64,000 bases of DNA from Hanleya hanleyi (GCA_036873755.1 JAVTVY010037020.1:110581-174580), one strand, 5' to 3'; shown: positions 43,690 through 55,330, counted from the stretch's first letter. The notes: generated from the letters alone by a model not told the origin. Program-made: numbers and translations.

Positions 43690-43860
43690 TCCAAAAAGCG
43701 AATTGTTTGAGAATATGCCTACTGGTCGGCGATACAGATTTCATATTTGGAACGTCATCACTGAACACAGCTGACCGCTTCTCTCTTGCAGGAAGTTGTG
43801 ATTGTTTGTTTTAATTTGGTGCTAATTAGGTATTTGGATTCAGGACGCAGCAGACCGATA
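43690..43860 (+). repeat. Naiad tail repeat, partial
   Basis: GGCGATACAGATTTCATATTTGGAACGTC, then GACCGCTTCTCTCTTGCAGG (about 43770-43790) and TTTAATTTGGTGCTAAT. No counterpart at the same place in 2B. Confidence 0.6.
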
Positions 43861-44145
43861 CAGTAACGATAGAAAATGGCCAACTTTGTGAAACAAATTT
43901 AGTAGGAGATAAGATACATGTTCTTGTTTTGCTTATCCAGCTCTTTAGAGCCCGAGACAAAAATATTCACCAAGCCATGTTCTGAAGAATGATTTTGTAC
44001 CTAATTTCCAACTGAAATTTATTGGAGAATAATTGTAAGGATGACATAATGAACCTGTTCATGTACATAAAATTAGCACAATAATGAGTGCAACAAGATC
44101 CAGCTCCTTTGATATATTATATCTGGCGTATCACCCTGTGGTTTT

Positions 44146-44275
44146 CACTTGTTACTTGGCGGCGGGCGGTGTTTCTCTCCGGATACTTCGGCTTCCTTCA
44201 GCGTTCAAACTGGCTGTCTACCATATGAGTGAAATAGCCTTGGGTGTGACATTATACCAAATCCCCCGAGTGACT
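44146..44275 (+). mobile_element. SINE body fragment
   Basis: Shares with 2541-2738 the segments GTTACT.G.CG..GGGCGGTG.TTCTCTCCGG, CGGCTTCC, ATATGAGTGAAA and GGGTGTGACATTA. The tRNA head is missing. Absent at the matching position in 2B. Confidence 0.65.
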
Positions 44276-44689
44276 GATTGATTTCCTACAGATGGGAATA
44301 ATTACGTCACAGAAAAATCATCGTTGTAAGTTCGTGCGCATCGCAAGTTCCGAAAAAATGCTTAAGAGAAATTAATAGCTCGTGTGTGCAGGTTAAAACG
44401 CGAATGTCAATGGGTTTTTTAAAATTCCCTTGGCCCCCATATTTCGAGCGATGAACTCGGTATCGTATCTGTAAATCATTCCGGTGCTTTAAATGAGACA
44501 CATAGGAACAGCTATGCTAAAGGCAGGCAGCGAGAGTCATCATAAATGCATGGTAAAACAGAGAATTAGAGCGATATGCAAGAGGTGGGAACAATTGATA
44601 ACGTCTGGCGACTAAAAAGCAAACATATGACTACAGGAAAGCTTCCCCCGGCATCTCACATTCAGACCCGAGAATGCGGTGGGATCTCG

Positions 44690-44800
44690 GACGCAGCCGC
44701 GCTTTTATTGCAGCTGTTCATGTGGAGACTATGAAGTATTCGAACGGCCCCTAGTATTGGCTTAAGCGGAATCAGATATGCTAGCTCGGGAGCTGTGATG
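44690..44800 (-). repeat. Naiad-tail-related block in 2A
   Basis: GCGCTTTTATTGCAGCTG, CGGCCCCTAGTATTGGCTTA and GCGGAATCAGATATGCTAG, the same motif order as R1-R4. The 2B counterpart is at 56285-56390. Confidence 0.6.
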
Positions 44801-45271
44801 ACAGATCAGCTCACAAAAATAACTCACCTGATGTTAATAGATGAGCATTGAGGACGTCTGATGGAATAAACGCTACAACATTGGGTAAACATGGTAAATG
44901 TAAGAATACCCAGAAAAACTATCAGAAAGGCCTATGGATATGAAAGTCAACGGATAATATACCGATAATGCGATAGTCTAAATATCATGCAATGCAATAA
45001 TTGCGGAGCTCCGTTATATTATTTGCTTTTAATTCAAACCTTTGAAGATGATCGATGTCATGCCTCAGGCCGGATTATTTTTATCAGTTTACTGACGCAG
45101 AATAATGTTAACCGAAAACGTTACATTGTTGTTCGAGTTCATCCCAGGATGAACACAAATATTGAATGGACTCATTATTCATCAAGGACGCTCGTATTGT
45201 CAGGGTATTTCTGCATATGGTAAACTGTGAATTTTTAAGTCTAAGTCATTATTTTGTTACACACCTTTATA

Positions 45272-46960
45272 ATAATATTGTTCATGCCCTGTCTGTTTCG
45301 GGTATAGAAACGCTTGCCAAAGTACCGACCAGTACGGAATATATTGTTCCTGGATGGAATGAATGCGTGGCCGATTTACACGCGCATGGCAGGTCTGATT
45401 ACATGTGCCGTACCAGGAAGCAATTTAAGTATGGCCTTCGTAACTGCAAGGAAAAGGAATTAAATATTCGGGCCGATAAAATGGCACAAGCGCTGTCTGA
45501 TGAATCTAGTGATGTTTTCTGGAAAGAGGTTAAAACCTCTAATTGTAAAATGCAGGGCCGCGGAACCGGGGGGGAGGGGGGGGGGTGGGGAGGGCTACAG
45601 CTCTCCTCCCCCCACTTTTCGAGACTGCAATAGCACCAGTCCAGCATTTAACATGGCCGATAAAGCCCCCCCAACTTTCAAATGGGCTCCGAGGCCCCTG
45701 AAATGTATGACCTTGCCCTGTCGTGTTGACAATATCGAGGGTGAGAATGAATATAGTTAATCTCTGGAGGAATAAATTATCTAATATTTTAAATTGTGTA
45801 AATAATGTAACCTGCAAGTCTGATGTTTTGTTTACGCTTGACCAGTACAGGTCTGGCCTTCCGAATATACCTACTATTGAACCTGATATTTTGTGTCATT
45901 TGGTCAATGACATGAAGAGCAATAAATCACTGGAGTTTGATGGTTTAAGTTCTGAACACCTGAAATATTCACCTAATGAGTTTTTCATACGTTTATTTAT
46001 GTGCATAAATGCAAGCTTTTCCACGGTTGTCTTCCAAAAGAGCTAACATATGTTATTATTACGCCTATTGTCAAGGATAAATCTGGCGATATAACCAAAT
46101 CTGATAATTACAGGCCCATTGCTGTAGCCACTGTTATATCTAAAGTATTTGAGCCCCTTATTCTACATCACTGTGAAAAGCATTTGTACAGCTTTGATTT
46201 TCAGTTTGCTTTCAAATCAGGCTACTAGACCGATCACTGTATATATGTTTTAAAAGAGGTGATTAGTTTTTATCGGTCTAATGGTAGTCCAGTTTTTGTA
46301 TGTTTTCTAGTGCGAGCAAAGCTTTCGACAGAGTCAATCATTGGATGCTTTTAAAGAAATTAATCGATAGAAGTATCCCCATGTGTTTTATTTATATTTT
46401 GTATGTATGGTGCAGTCTTCAAGAATTCGCAGTAAAGTGGAGTTCTGCACTTTCCAGCTTCTTTAGCATCAACAGTGGTGTTCGACAGGGTGTATCTTAT
46501 CTCCTACTTTGTTTGCCTTATATCTGCATGACCTGGATGTGTCTTTATCTGAAGCTGGTGTCGGCTGTAATATTTCTGGATTGTTTGTTAATCACCTGTT
46601 TTATGCCGACGATATGTGTCTTATTTGTCCTTCAGTAAAGCCTTACAAGCTTTACTTAATTACTGTTCGGATTTTGCTGAATCTCACGACATATTGTACA
46701 ATTATAATAAGACAGTGTGCATGCTATTTTTGCCCAAGAGATGCAGAAATTTCAAACCTCCCAGTGTTAGATTGAGTGGTGTTACTCTGGATTATGTCCG
46801 TAGATACAAGTATCTTGGTCATATTGTTTCATATAAATTGCCTGACAATGAAGATATCAGTGCACAACGAAGGAAATTATGCGTCCGCGCCAATTTAGTT
46901 TTAAGACGGTCCGAGAATTCTGATCACACTTCATTATCGGCATACCAAACCATATTACAG
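45272..46960 (+). pseudogene. LINE ORF2 fragment (CR1/Jockey-like group)
   Basis: Decayed coding region of a non-LTR retrotransposon. The linker between endonuclease and RT is read at 45290-45555 (VPGWNECVADLHAHGRSDYM, then FKYGLRNCKEKELNIRADKMA and FWKEVKTSNC). After a G-rich insertion the frame resumes near 45755. RT blocks follow: YRPIAVATVISKVFE (46108-46155), a degenerate DASKAFDRVNH (about 46305-46340), INSGVRQG (46468-46492), LFALYLHDLDVSL (46505-46545), the catalytic YADDMCLICPS (46600-46635), and the thumb YKYLGHIVS (46807-46833). It breaks off near 46960. Several frameshifts and one stop (GY-stop at 46224-46228) make it inactive. The endonuclease is missing. Confidence 0.85.
45551..45720. 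mobile_element. G/C-rich repeat inserted in the LINE
   Basis: AGGGCCGCGGAACC, a long G run with few breaks (45567-45594), a complementary CTCCTCCCCCC stretch (45602-45613), and a tail with GGGCTCCGAGGCCCCTGAAA. It splits the LINE frame between the linker and the RT. The ends are uncertain and the family unknown to me. Confidence 0.55.
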
Positions 46961-47310
46961 ATACAAAAATCTCACAATAATTAATCGCAATACATAGTCG
47001 CTGAGCTGCTTTCATTGACGTTGGAGGAATTTTGACGATTGTTTTTATCAATAGGAATTTCAGGTTCCAATCTGCTCTCTGACAATCAAACGCCCGAGTT
47101 GTTTAAATAGTGACTCCGACCGTAGCTCGAGACTTTCGTTACACATTGTGTATAAAAAAAAACAAGTACCCGAGAAAAAGTCTCAATTCTCGTAAGTCTC
47201 TTTTATTATCGCCATAACAGACAGTATTACAGATAAAAACAATCTTGCAATAATTATTTGCAATACATAATCGGTCAACTGCTTTCAGTGACGTTGGTAG
47301 AATAACATAG
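46961..47310 (+). repeat. Two related ~80-bp direct repeats
   Basis: ATTACAGATA.AAA.AATCT..CAATAAT, then GCAATACATA.TCG and GCTTTCA.TGACGTTGG, occur at 46965-47030 and again at 47222-47300. Between them, 47057-47095 (AATTTCAGGT.CCAATCTGC and following) matches 57928-57962, right at the left edge of copy 1B. Confidence 0.65.
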
Positions 47311-48426
47311 GTGATTGATATAGATGACCCGATATCGTAAGTATAGAAAATCGGAATGTCAACGGATAATACCCGTTCATCTGAGCATGATTGTATGCTA
47401 TAGTGTTCGTACATCCGAATTGGATTCGCTATGAACTATAGGGATAATGAACGGAAAAGAACTGAATGGTCATCATGTAACATACTGGGAATAACTGCGA
47501 AATCGGTTGATGGTAGGAGTAAACGATCCGAAGAAACAGGCGTATAAACCACCACGACGTGAAGCTGAATTTTAGCTCAGTTTTTACTTGAAATAATTTT
47601 TCTCTATTTCAAATATAAATCAGACTGTTTTTAGGGGGAAAACGGTAGGGGTTGTTGTTGGATTCGCGGGAGCTTTTCGGAGAGATACATAAAGTTCTGA
47701 TCACTGACCATTATTCTTTATACAAATTCTAAGTCGGTTTTTCTGGGTATGTATCTCAGTCACGCTTTGATTGTGGTTGTTCGTTTGAACACCATGAAGG
47801 TGTAAGACACATGACATTCAAACAACCCCACTGGACGTGTGACACAGAACATATAGAAGGATGTTTGTCCGTTAACATAGTACTCTGATCCCCCCGTTAT
47901 ATGTAATCGAAATGAATTGAATATTCCCTTGATTCTGCTCCCGAAAGCCTGGTCTATTTTGAAGTGTTATTTCTTGGTTGCTGATGAAAAGTCACCTTCC
48001 ATCAAATAATCAATTAAAGACGATGACGTCTATCGTTTACATTGAAAACAGGAGGCGGAGTTGTAGATTGTTTTGGTCCGTAAGTTCACTGGTGATTTTC
48101 CATGTACTTCTGGTGCCACTATTTGATTTGATTGAATTTTTGTTCGTAGTATGTTGTGTTTGCAAGTCTTATTGAATGATCTAGTTTTTTACCTCCGTCC
48201 ATCAGACGGAGGTCTAGGAATGCAACGTGAAATCTCCCGCCAAATAATTGTCATATGGGGAACCCACGATTCATGTGATTTCCAATAGGGTTTACTGTGG
48301 TTCTCAACGAAATTTTGACTTCCTGTTTGGACACAATTGAAATAATGGGGTTCCCCATTGCAATGCATTGCAGCGGGCCTTGCTTCTGTAGTCGGGTTCC
48401 ACCTCTCATCCACCGGGAGATTTAAC
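47311..48426. other. No recognised gene; one Naiad-tail scrap
   Basis: ATGTATCTCAGTCACGCTTTG with ATTGTGG (47748-47776) is a minus-strand piece of the Naiad tail. The rest is unassigned. The last 240 bases are less AT-rich and lead into a possible first exon. Confidence 0.4.
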
Positions 48427-48814
48427 ATGGCGGCCCTCCAGCTTGTAGAGATGGACAATGCCATTTTTTGCCGTTTTCCGGGTAAGTTTATCGTCGCCAT
48501 TTGATGTCATTACAACTCAATGATTCATAGTACACCACCCGTCATTTCTATATATCGTAAAGTATTTTTCGGCTGATGACTTATGTCGAAGCCAACCAAA
48601 TAGTCGAAGTTGTTGTTGTTGCATAAACTGACTGACTGACTGGCAGACAACAGCACAATCGACGATGCCCTGATTTTTCTGATACTTGTTTTCTTTCAGT
48701 TGATGATATCCACCAGCCTGGTTGTTTAAAAACAGTTATTCTAAATTTTGCTGATAAATTATATTTCCGGGGGGGGGCTATTTATCTTGGCATTTGGCAG
48801 TTGAATATGGTTTG
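48427..48814 (+). CDS. Candidate first exons of an unidentified host gene
   Basis: An ATG at 48427 in good context (AACATGG) opens MAALQLVEMDNAIFCRFP and then meets a strong donor, GGTAAGTTTA (GT at 48482-48483), in phase 1. A matching acceptor, TTGTTTTCTTTCAG, ends at 48699. Splicing them gives a frame that continues VDDIHQPGCLKTVILNFADK and stays open to a TGA at about 48812-48814. The intron would be 218 bp. No donor of quality lies in the second block, so its end is uncertain. No family recognised. Support is the start context, the donor/acceptor pair and frame continuity only. Confidence 0.3.
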
Positions 48815-51151
48815 ATTTTGCAGAGGCATCAAATTGATCCACCTGCGTGAGTCTGTAAACTTATTTAATAAAGCTGATAAATAATATACATATACTTTTC
48901 TTTTCATTTATCCTAACCGTTTAGTGACATCCACATTGTGTGCTGTGACACTTGTTGATGAAGAATAATTTGCTTGTTAAAACCTGATAATATTCTGAAA
49001 ACTTATTCTGAACTGTAGCTGAAACAAAGGAGTGTCTACATTCCACATGTAAGCCTACATTATTGAGTTTTTTGACTGATAGCATGGATGGAACCTTTCC
49101 CAATTTTTTTTTTTTTTTAGTTTTAGTTTTAAGCCCTGGACATACCACTGGGCATTTATTTGCCATATGATCACATTTCATATGCTTTGTTCAGCCCCGT
49201 GATCTGGAACCAAACAGACAGTATCACTAGATGAAATAAGGAGATCATGATATACATTTCAGGTTTTACCGATGCCAAATGACTTGAACAGAAGACAATT
49301 AGACAAAAAGAAAATCAATAAATATATCAATAAATAATAAATTACATAGAAAATTTTCTTGTCTTTGCAAGGGGGACATCAGACACACTGACAACACAGA
49401 CCATTCATTCAAATTTCGCCTTCCATTGGGGAGGGAGAAATATTCCTCAAACACAGTATACATATTCTCTTTTGTGATCTAATTTTCGTTTGTCAAAATA
49501 TTGCTCCATAGAGAAGTTACTCATATAAACAATCCTGTTCTAGATTATGATATACTGGATTATTATCATGCCACTAACATGAACTCCAATCCAACCAGTG
49601 GTCAGGATCCATCATCATTCTTCAGAATTCATATTATTGATCACTCATAGATTGGATTAAGTTCTCATAGTACTCAGTTCTCATTTCATACTTTTGCAAA
49701 TTCTTGTAACATGGCCAGGTTCCAGTTCTATTAAGTACACGTATGAAAGGTGCGAACTGGTATGATGGAGTTCATCTTGTTGTGTATGACGAAAGAATGA
49801 AATATAATGAAGGCCATAAACATTTTCAATGAAGTGAGTTTTGATATTAAATATGTATACAATTGATTCCAACTTGCAGGTCATGGATTCAGCACTTCTG
49901 ATATCAGATGCAACAGGACTGTTACACAATGGATGTACTGGATGAAATGGAAAAACCAAAACAGACTATTGATTGGTTCAGCTGTGTCAGAAAGGTGTGG
50001 AATGACAGAGGTGGTGAAAATCAGAGCCAGTGATTGGCCACAAGCCCCCCCCCCCACATTGGATATCAGCTGATTCCTCAGGAAATAAACATTACGCATG
50101 TAATGACCACCGGCAGAGTGATACATGTGTCAATCGGTCAGACATTTTCAAGGATGCCCAGTTCTAACTTAAAACAACCATGCCGGACTTCATTCCTTCT
50201 CTCAGAATAATTGGATCTAACTTTTACAAAACCTGCAGCTCCCAATAGCTCCTGGATCTAGACCACATACATGAAGGGATCTAGTTTATCGGTGCTATGG
50301 CAAAAATATCATGTAGAATGGGATTGTGTGGATAATATCAGATTCATGAAAGTTAAAGTCCTGCAGCATACTCCACAAATATCATCAAAGGTCATAAAAC
50401 TTTCTGGTCTGCACCAGTGTGGATCTATACTTGTTTGTTTTTTTACAAAATTATCTCCCTTGACCAAGTGAGGACTTGAATGTGTCTGAAATGATGTAGC
50501 TTCTAGAAACAAAGACTTCATTTCCTGAGTAGAGGTAAAAACCGAACATATTTTGATTATTTTATTCAAATTTCAATTCCACTTCTGGTATATGTACATG
50601 TATAAAATACATACAGAATGAACTGCATACAGAATAACACAAAGAACAGGTATATGTATCTCATTACATTCTTAACCAAAGATCAATACCTGGGTGATAT
50701 TACAACAATACCATGGTGTTATATATTGTTATGATTGGCTTAACTTTAGCTGCTGAAGATATTTCTAATTTGAGGGTAATGGGCAATCATACTAAATTTA
50801 TTTTCATAACTTCATTTATTTCCACAAAGCAACATAATCGAGATTAGCAAGTGAAGTTTTACAACATAATATAATACGCATCATGGGTCTCCTTCAGTTT
50901 AGTGTAGACATATATACCCTTGAATATCTGTCACCATGATTCAGTCATAATATTGTCTGTATTATATTGATGTCGACAAGGAATATACATAATTATTTGA
51001 TAGTATTATTAATTGTATGTTGTTTATGATTAACATGAACTTTTTATTCGCTGGAATCCAGCCATTTGTTCCATATGGGCAATATTCTCATCAGCCATCA
51101 CCATTCAATATTAATGTGATACATGTACAAGTCCATGGTAATTGATACATT
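48815..51151. other. Quiet AT-rich stretch
   Basis: No transposable element signature, unlike most of the window, and no repeat shared with other parts. It holds homopolymer runs (T near 49108, C near 50047). It could be intron or flank of the candidate host gene. Confidence 0.4.
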
Positions 51152-51307
51152 ATGGTGAAGGTGACCTGTAACACCAGCATACAAAATTATTCCGAGCTCA
51201 TTGAAACATCATCACATGATGCTGAGACAGATCAGAACGGAGTGTCGGTGAAATCAGATGGGGATTCTGTCAATGAGGATGCTATACTGTACACATACAA
51301 AATATGA
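51152..51307 (+). CDS. Small ORF or last-exon candidate
   Basis: A 51-codon frame, MVKVTCNTSIQNYSELIETS then an acidic, Ser-rich stretch, ending EDAILYTYKI and TGA. The composition (many E, D, S, N, few rare residues) looks more protein-like than nearby frames. An AG at 51175 (CACCAG) could instead act as an acceptor, making this the last exon of the gene that may start at 48427. There is no further support and no recognised family. Confidence 0.2.
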   Translation: MVKVTCNTSIQNYSELIETSSHDAETDQNGVSVKSDGDSVNEDAILYTYKI

Positions 51308-52249
51308 AGTGTTGATGTGTAGGGCTTATAGCATAAAATCACAAGCAAGTTGATAAAACTAGGCACACAGGGTCTCATTTCTGCCGCTAACGTGTTGATT
51401 TGGGTGGGGGCGTCCTCTCAGGGGGAGGTGTGGGTGGGAAGGGGCCTAATGTCTCAAGCAGTATTCCAGGTTTTCCATCAATATACTCTATCCCATACCC
51501 CAATATTTCAAGCACATGAAATCAACGCAAAATTATTTGCGGGGAATGTGACTTCCACATCCTTAGCTGAACATGCTAGTGGGGAACCCTCAATCTCAGG
51601 TTACGGTAATTCCCCTAATAATTCGATCACTGAAAGTGCAGCAAAAATGGCTTATATATGAAAAAGTTCTTCATGGCACCAGCTACTAAGTGTCACTTTT
51701 TGTCAGTTTGTGACTTTTCTTCAATTTGAAAGGGGAACGGGAATGCTACTTTCTCTCAGTGTTTGAATAATAGAGTTGAGAAGTGAACTTCCTGTGATTG
51801 AATTATTAGGGGAATTACCGTAATTACCATTGGTGAAGTTAACGCCCAACAAATGCAAAATTGAGCTTGGCATCGGGTCCTATGTTATTCAGTGATGTAT
51901 TCCCCTACTGACCCTGTTGCCTCGACGGAGGTCTTTGCGCTCATCCAGCGCTTGTTTCTGTATCGTTTATATTGTATAGTACTGGTTTCGTCTACACGTT
52001 CTCGTCTTTCTCATATATTGAGGTAAGGATACAGAGTGTAATCCATGGTTTTAGTATTCCGAGATTGACTTCTCGAGATACGATAGGGAAACATTCTTCG
52101 CAGATCGGATTCAAATTTTCGAGAAATATATTCATAACGGATGGAGTCTTCGTGGTTAGGAATAACTAGCCAGTCCACATGTACGCCCTTGAGATTCTCT
52201 ACGAATATTTTTCGTCTGTCAGGGGTAGTCTTCCGATGTGTCTTGTTTT
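51308..52249. other. No recognised gene
   Basis: The 103-codon frame at 51350-51661 shows no motif. TTATTAGGGGAATTACCGTAA (51805-51825) is the reverse complement of a piece at 51602-51622, giving a loose inverted pair about 200 bp apart. Confidence 0.35.
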
Positions 52250-52740
52250 ATGTTTTTTATGTGTAGATAATGAGCGAGTGGTGATGTGAAAGACAGGGAA
52301 GTGGTCGGTAATGTAAGAGAGAATGATACCTGATATTATATAGATCGTCTTTTAGTATATAGATCGTCCAGTACGTCTTGATTCGAGTAGGTTTGGTGAT
52401 TTTGGGAAAGGAGAAGAAAGATGCCAGAGTTGCATAGAATTGTTTGGAAGGGTCTTGGCTGTCTGTTTTAAAGAGATCGATGTTGAAGTCGCCCATAAGT
52501 ATACTTTTTTTCGGGCTTTAAAGTTTTTCATATAGAGAGTAGGCTTGAGTTGAAGTAATTGACATTCCTTCAAGAAGTGACGGTACATTATTCCAACAAT
52601 GTATGATAATTTTCCTACGAAGTAGGCTCTCATTTGCAAATTGTCCGGTAATGAGTGAGTCAGTCCATCCGAGTCCTTCCGTCGGCAAAATAAGGAGAGC
52701 CGTTGACATTAGAATCTTGATTTTTGGCACGAACGTGCAT
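52250..52740 (-). pseudogene. LINE endonuclease fragment
   Basis: The minus strand carries the apurinic endonuclease-like domain of a non-LTR element. The catalytic block MGDFNIDLFKTD reads at about 52460-52496, followed by FYATLASFFSFPKITKPTR (about 52385-52442) and upstream YEKLKARKK-type residues in shifted frames. At least two frameshifts. No RT follows on this strand, so it is a fragment. Confidence 0.75.
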
Positions 52741-53126
52741 TAGGGGACTGTTGCCAGCAAGATCTGAGCCGACCTACTTCTGATGAAAATTTGACCCACT
52801 TAGGTGACCTATAACATCACGCTTGCACCCCCAAGTCATCTAGGTGATCTGTAGCATTACGCTTGGACCCCCAAGTCATCTCCCTCACCCTATTTCCTAG
52901 GTCCTGTGACGTTAGTCACACTACTCATGTGTTATATATGGTCTCTAGAATTGGAATCTAAAATTCATCGTTTTTATCCTCAATTGAGATATCATCTCTG
53001 AACGTACAGTTTGAGAAGATATCCCTGACATATAGAATACCACCCCTCGAACGGTTATTACAAGACGACTGTCTTGACGGTTCACGATACCGTTAAATAA
53101 CCCCACAGTGTCAACAGCATGTGGAA
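52741..53126. other. Spacer with a two-unit 40-bp repeat
   Basis: TAGGTGA.CT.TA.CAT.ACGCTTG.ACCCCCAAGTCATC is repeated head to tail at 52801-52840 and 52841-52880. Nothing else recognised. Confidence 0.7.
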
Positions 53127-53572
53127 TATCAAAGAATAAATTCACTAATTTTAACTAAGCCCTCTTGAGAGCAGTAGTTGTGGGTTAACTGAGATTTTAA
53201 ACCTACCATTTTGATACCCTGGCATTCCACGAACCTATTCTGTGGCATATATTTGTGACTTCCACAGCCTATAATATTTGACCTTTATTCTTCGCTGTCT
53301 CATATGAACGAACATGTCCCGGAAAGATTAACTGTGCCCAAAATTCATCCAACGACCTCATGGGACTTAACAGCAACGTTTTTCTCTTATCGTGGAAAAT
53401 GATCTATTGAACCTTCGCATTGTCTTTTTTCTGATAGATATACCGTGGTAATTTTCGAGGACACCGTGAAGATTACCGCAGTTTTACCCGCTGTTTTCAG
53501 ATCACCACGTACCGATGACATCTCACTCCTTTCACGTCGGGAGCACATCCAATCTGATCATCGCACTCTTAA

Positions 53573-54150
53573 CCCTACCTGGCCTGGGGGGGGCCATTAT
53601 GGCCCCCCCTACCAAACTTTCTGCACTATCTCCGGAACGGCGAAAAAAGGAGAGCTGAAACTCCGTGACTTTATCATTTGTTTTATTGGGGTCATTTTGA
53701 GCCTATTTTCATAACCCCCCGAGCAGAGGATCATGGGTAAATTCAAGATGGCGGCCACGTGGTGTACCAGAAAAGTGATTTTTTGTCATATTTCTTCAAA
53801 ATTTCTGCTTTTCCTCAATGAAAAGTTGGCAAAAGCTATTTTATTTCATATCACATTAATATTTGCTAATTTTTCATGCAGTTTTTGTGGAGAAATTGCA
53901 AAAATAAAAAATTCGGAAAATCTGACCAAAAAATCGACCAAAAAATGCCGTTTTTCAAAATGGCGTCACTGTGACGTCATCATAGCGGCCATCTTGGATT
54001 TTTTTACATTTTCTGGTAGAGCTTGACCCAAGGATATAGTGTAATAAGTTTCAGCCCCCTAGCTCAATGGGTAAGAAAAATAATTAGGGGGGGCCATTTC
54101 GGCCCCCCCCCAGGCCTGGACAGGTCCCAAAAAGCCCAGGCCAGATAGGG
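53573..54150 (+). mobile_element. piggyBac-like MITE, 578 bp, full length
   Basis: Flanked by TTAA at 53569-53572 and 54151-54154. The ends CCCTACCTGGCCTGGG and (reverse complement of the right end) CCCTATCTGGCCTGGG form a 16-bp inverted repeat with one mismatch and the CCC/GGG termini typical of piggyBac transposons. Just inside each end lies a G-run/GGCC.T..GGCC/C-run palindrome (53586-53610 and 54087-54111). The interior is non-coding. The single TTAA of the empty site is preserved in copy 2A at 42348-42351. Confidence 0.93.
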
Positions 54151-54394
54151 TTAAATCATGTTAAGCACAGATCAGATAACAGCTCACGGTATAGGCTAAG
54201 CCACCCACCACAATTTCTGAGCTCCGCCGTTCAGATATGTCGGCCTTGAAGTTGTGCACTTCTGGACTACCACTTCGATCCAGCCACTCCTCTATGCAAG
54301 GGAAAAAAGGAATTCGAAAACAGGTGTAAAACTGATCGCATGTATTTCAAAAACCGAAGTACAGTACCTTTACAATTATGGTCAGATAGACAGT

Positions 54395-54550
54395 ATAGAG
54401 CCTTTCCGCGTCAATAATTGAAGGATCTTTTACTTTCGGCAATTCAGACAGACATTCAGTTGAAATTTAAAAAAGGTTGGTTTCTTGAAAGAGAGAATCG
54501 GGCGATACTTTTCATTGTTCGCAACAAGAGATCGTGATATTCTATTTGTA
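54395..54550 (-). repeat. Naiad tail repeat in 2B
   Basis: Counterpart of 42600-42770: ATTATTGACGCGG, GTCTGTCTGAATTGCC and CGATTCTCTCTTTCAAG on the minus strand. Confidence 0.55.
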
Positions 54551-55210
54551 AGATCGTTATCAGTGGCAAGTATTCTTGTATTCAAAGCAATCACCAATTA
54601 GTTATGTTATTATATAGTTTCTATGGTCATAAATCAAGAAAATATATGGTTGAATCTGCCTTATAGCACGAGGTTAGACCTTAATGTGACAACAAGAGTC
54701 TCTCATAAGTAAACCGTGCCCTTTAATAAGAGACTAGCGCATACCCGATAAAACCTCTCACATAGACACATGCACCAGATTGGAGGGTACACGAGTATTG
54801 AAGGCTCAATTATCAAGCTCCCATTGCTGAGCTATCGGGAAATCTCCGATCTCAAAAAGTAAGAATCTAAGTCATCATTTGCGTCCACAAAGCTGCAACC
54901 CCAGGGCGCATTAACACGTCTCGTCGTCCCTAACTCCATTCATGCTCTAACATAGATTTCGGAAAACTGGATTTTTGTCTGACATTGTCCATGCCAAGAT
55001 AAATAGAAACAAGACTCCAGAAATTGCTGGCCATGATGGCTTCTTCAAATAGTTTGGTATGAGAAAAGCTTACCAGAAAGATCAAGAATGATCATCTAAA
55101 AATTTCTTTCACGAGACCGATACAGTACCTATAAAAATGACCAACTCTTTGACACAAAATTTAGTAGGAAATAACATACACTTTTTTTGCTTATCCAGCT
55201 CTTTAGAACC

Positions 55211-55330
55211 CGCTACAAAATTATTTACCAGGCCACAAAATGATTTACCAGGACACAAAATTATTTACCAGGTCACAAAATTATTTACCAGGCTACAAAA
55301 TTATTTACCAGGCCACAAAATTATTTACCA
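55211..55330 (+). repeat. 20-bp tandem repeat, six units
   Basis: Six head-to-tail copies of GGCCACAAAATTATTTACCA with one or two changes each. Copy 2A has a single unit at the same place (43951-43970), so the array expanded after that duplication or contracted in 2A. Confidence 0.95.

Larger units (their letters stand above)
41905..45271 (+). repeat. Segmental duplication, copy 2A
   Basis: Collinear with 53127-56620 on the same strand but more diverged than pair 1. Shared landmarks include CTACCATTTTGATACCCTG, CACCACGTACCGATG, AGCTGCAACCCCAGGG, TTCGAGCGATGAACTCGG, AATAGCTCGTGTGTGCAGG and GGACGCTCGTATTGTCAGGG. Copy 2A keeps the empty TTAA (42348-42351) of the MITE present in 2B, one unit (43951-43970) of the 20-bp repeat expanded in 2B, and about 240 bp at 44907-45148 absent from 2B. 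Around 43180-43900 and 44110-44280 the two copies hold different repeats. Confidence 0.85.

Noticed and set aside
55211..55330. CRISPR-like array of 20-bp repeats
   Set aside because: Units abut with no spacers and the DNA is animal.
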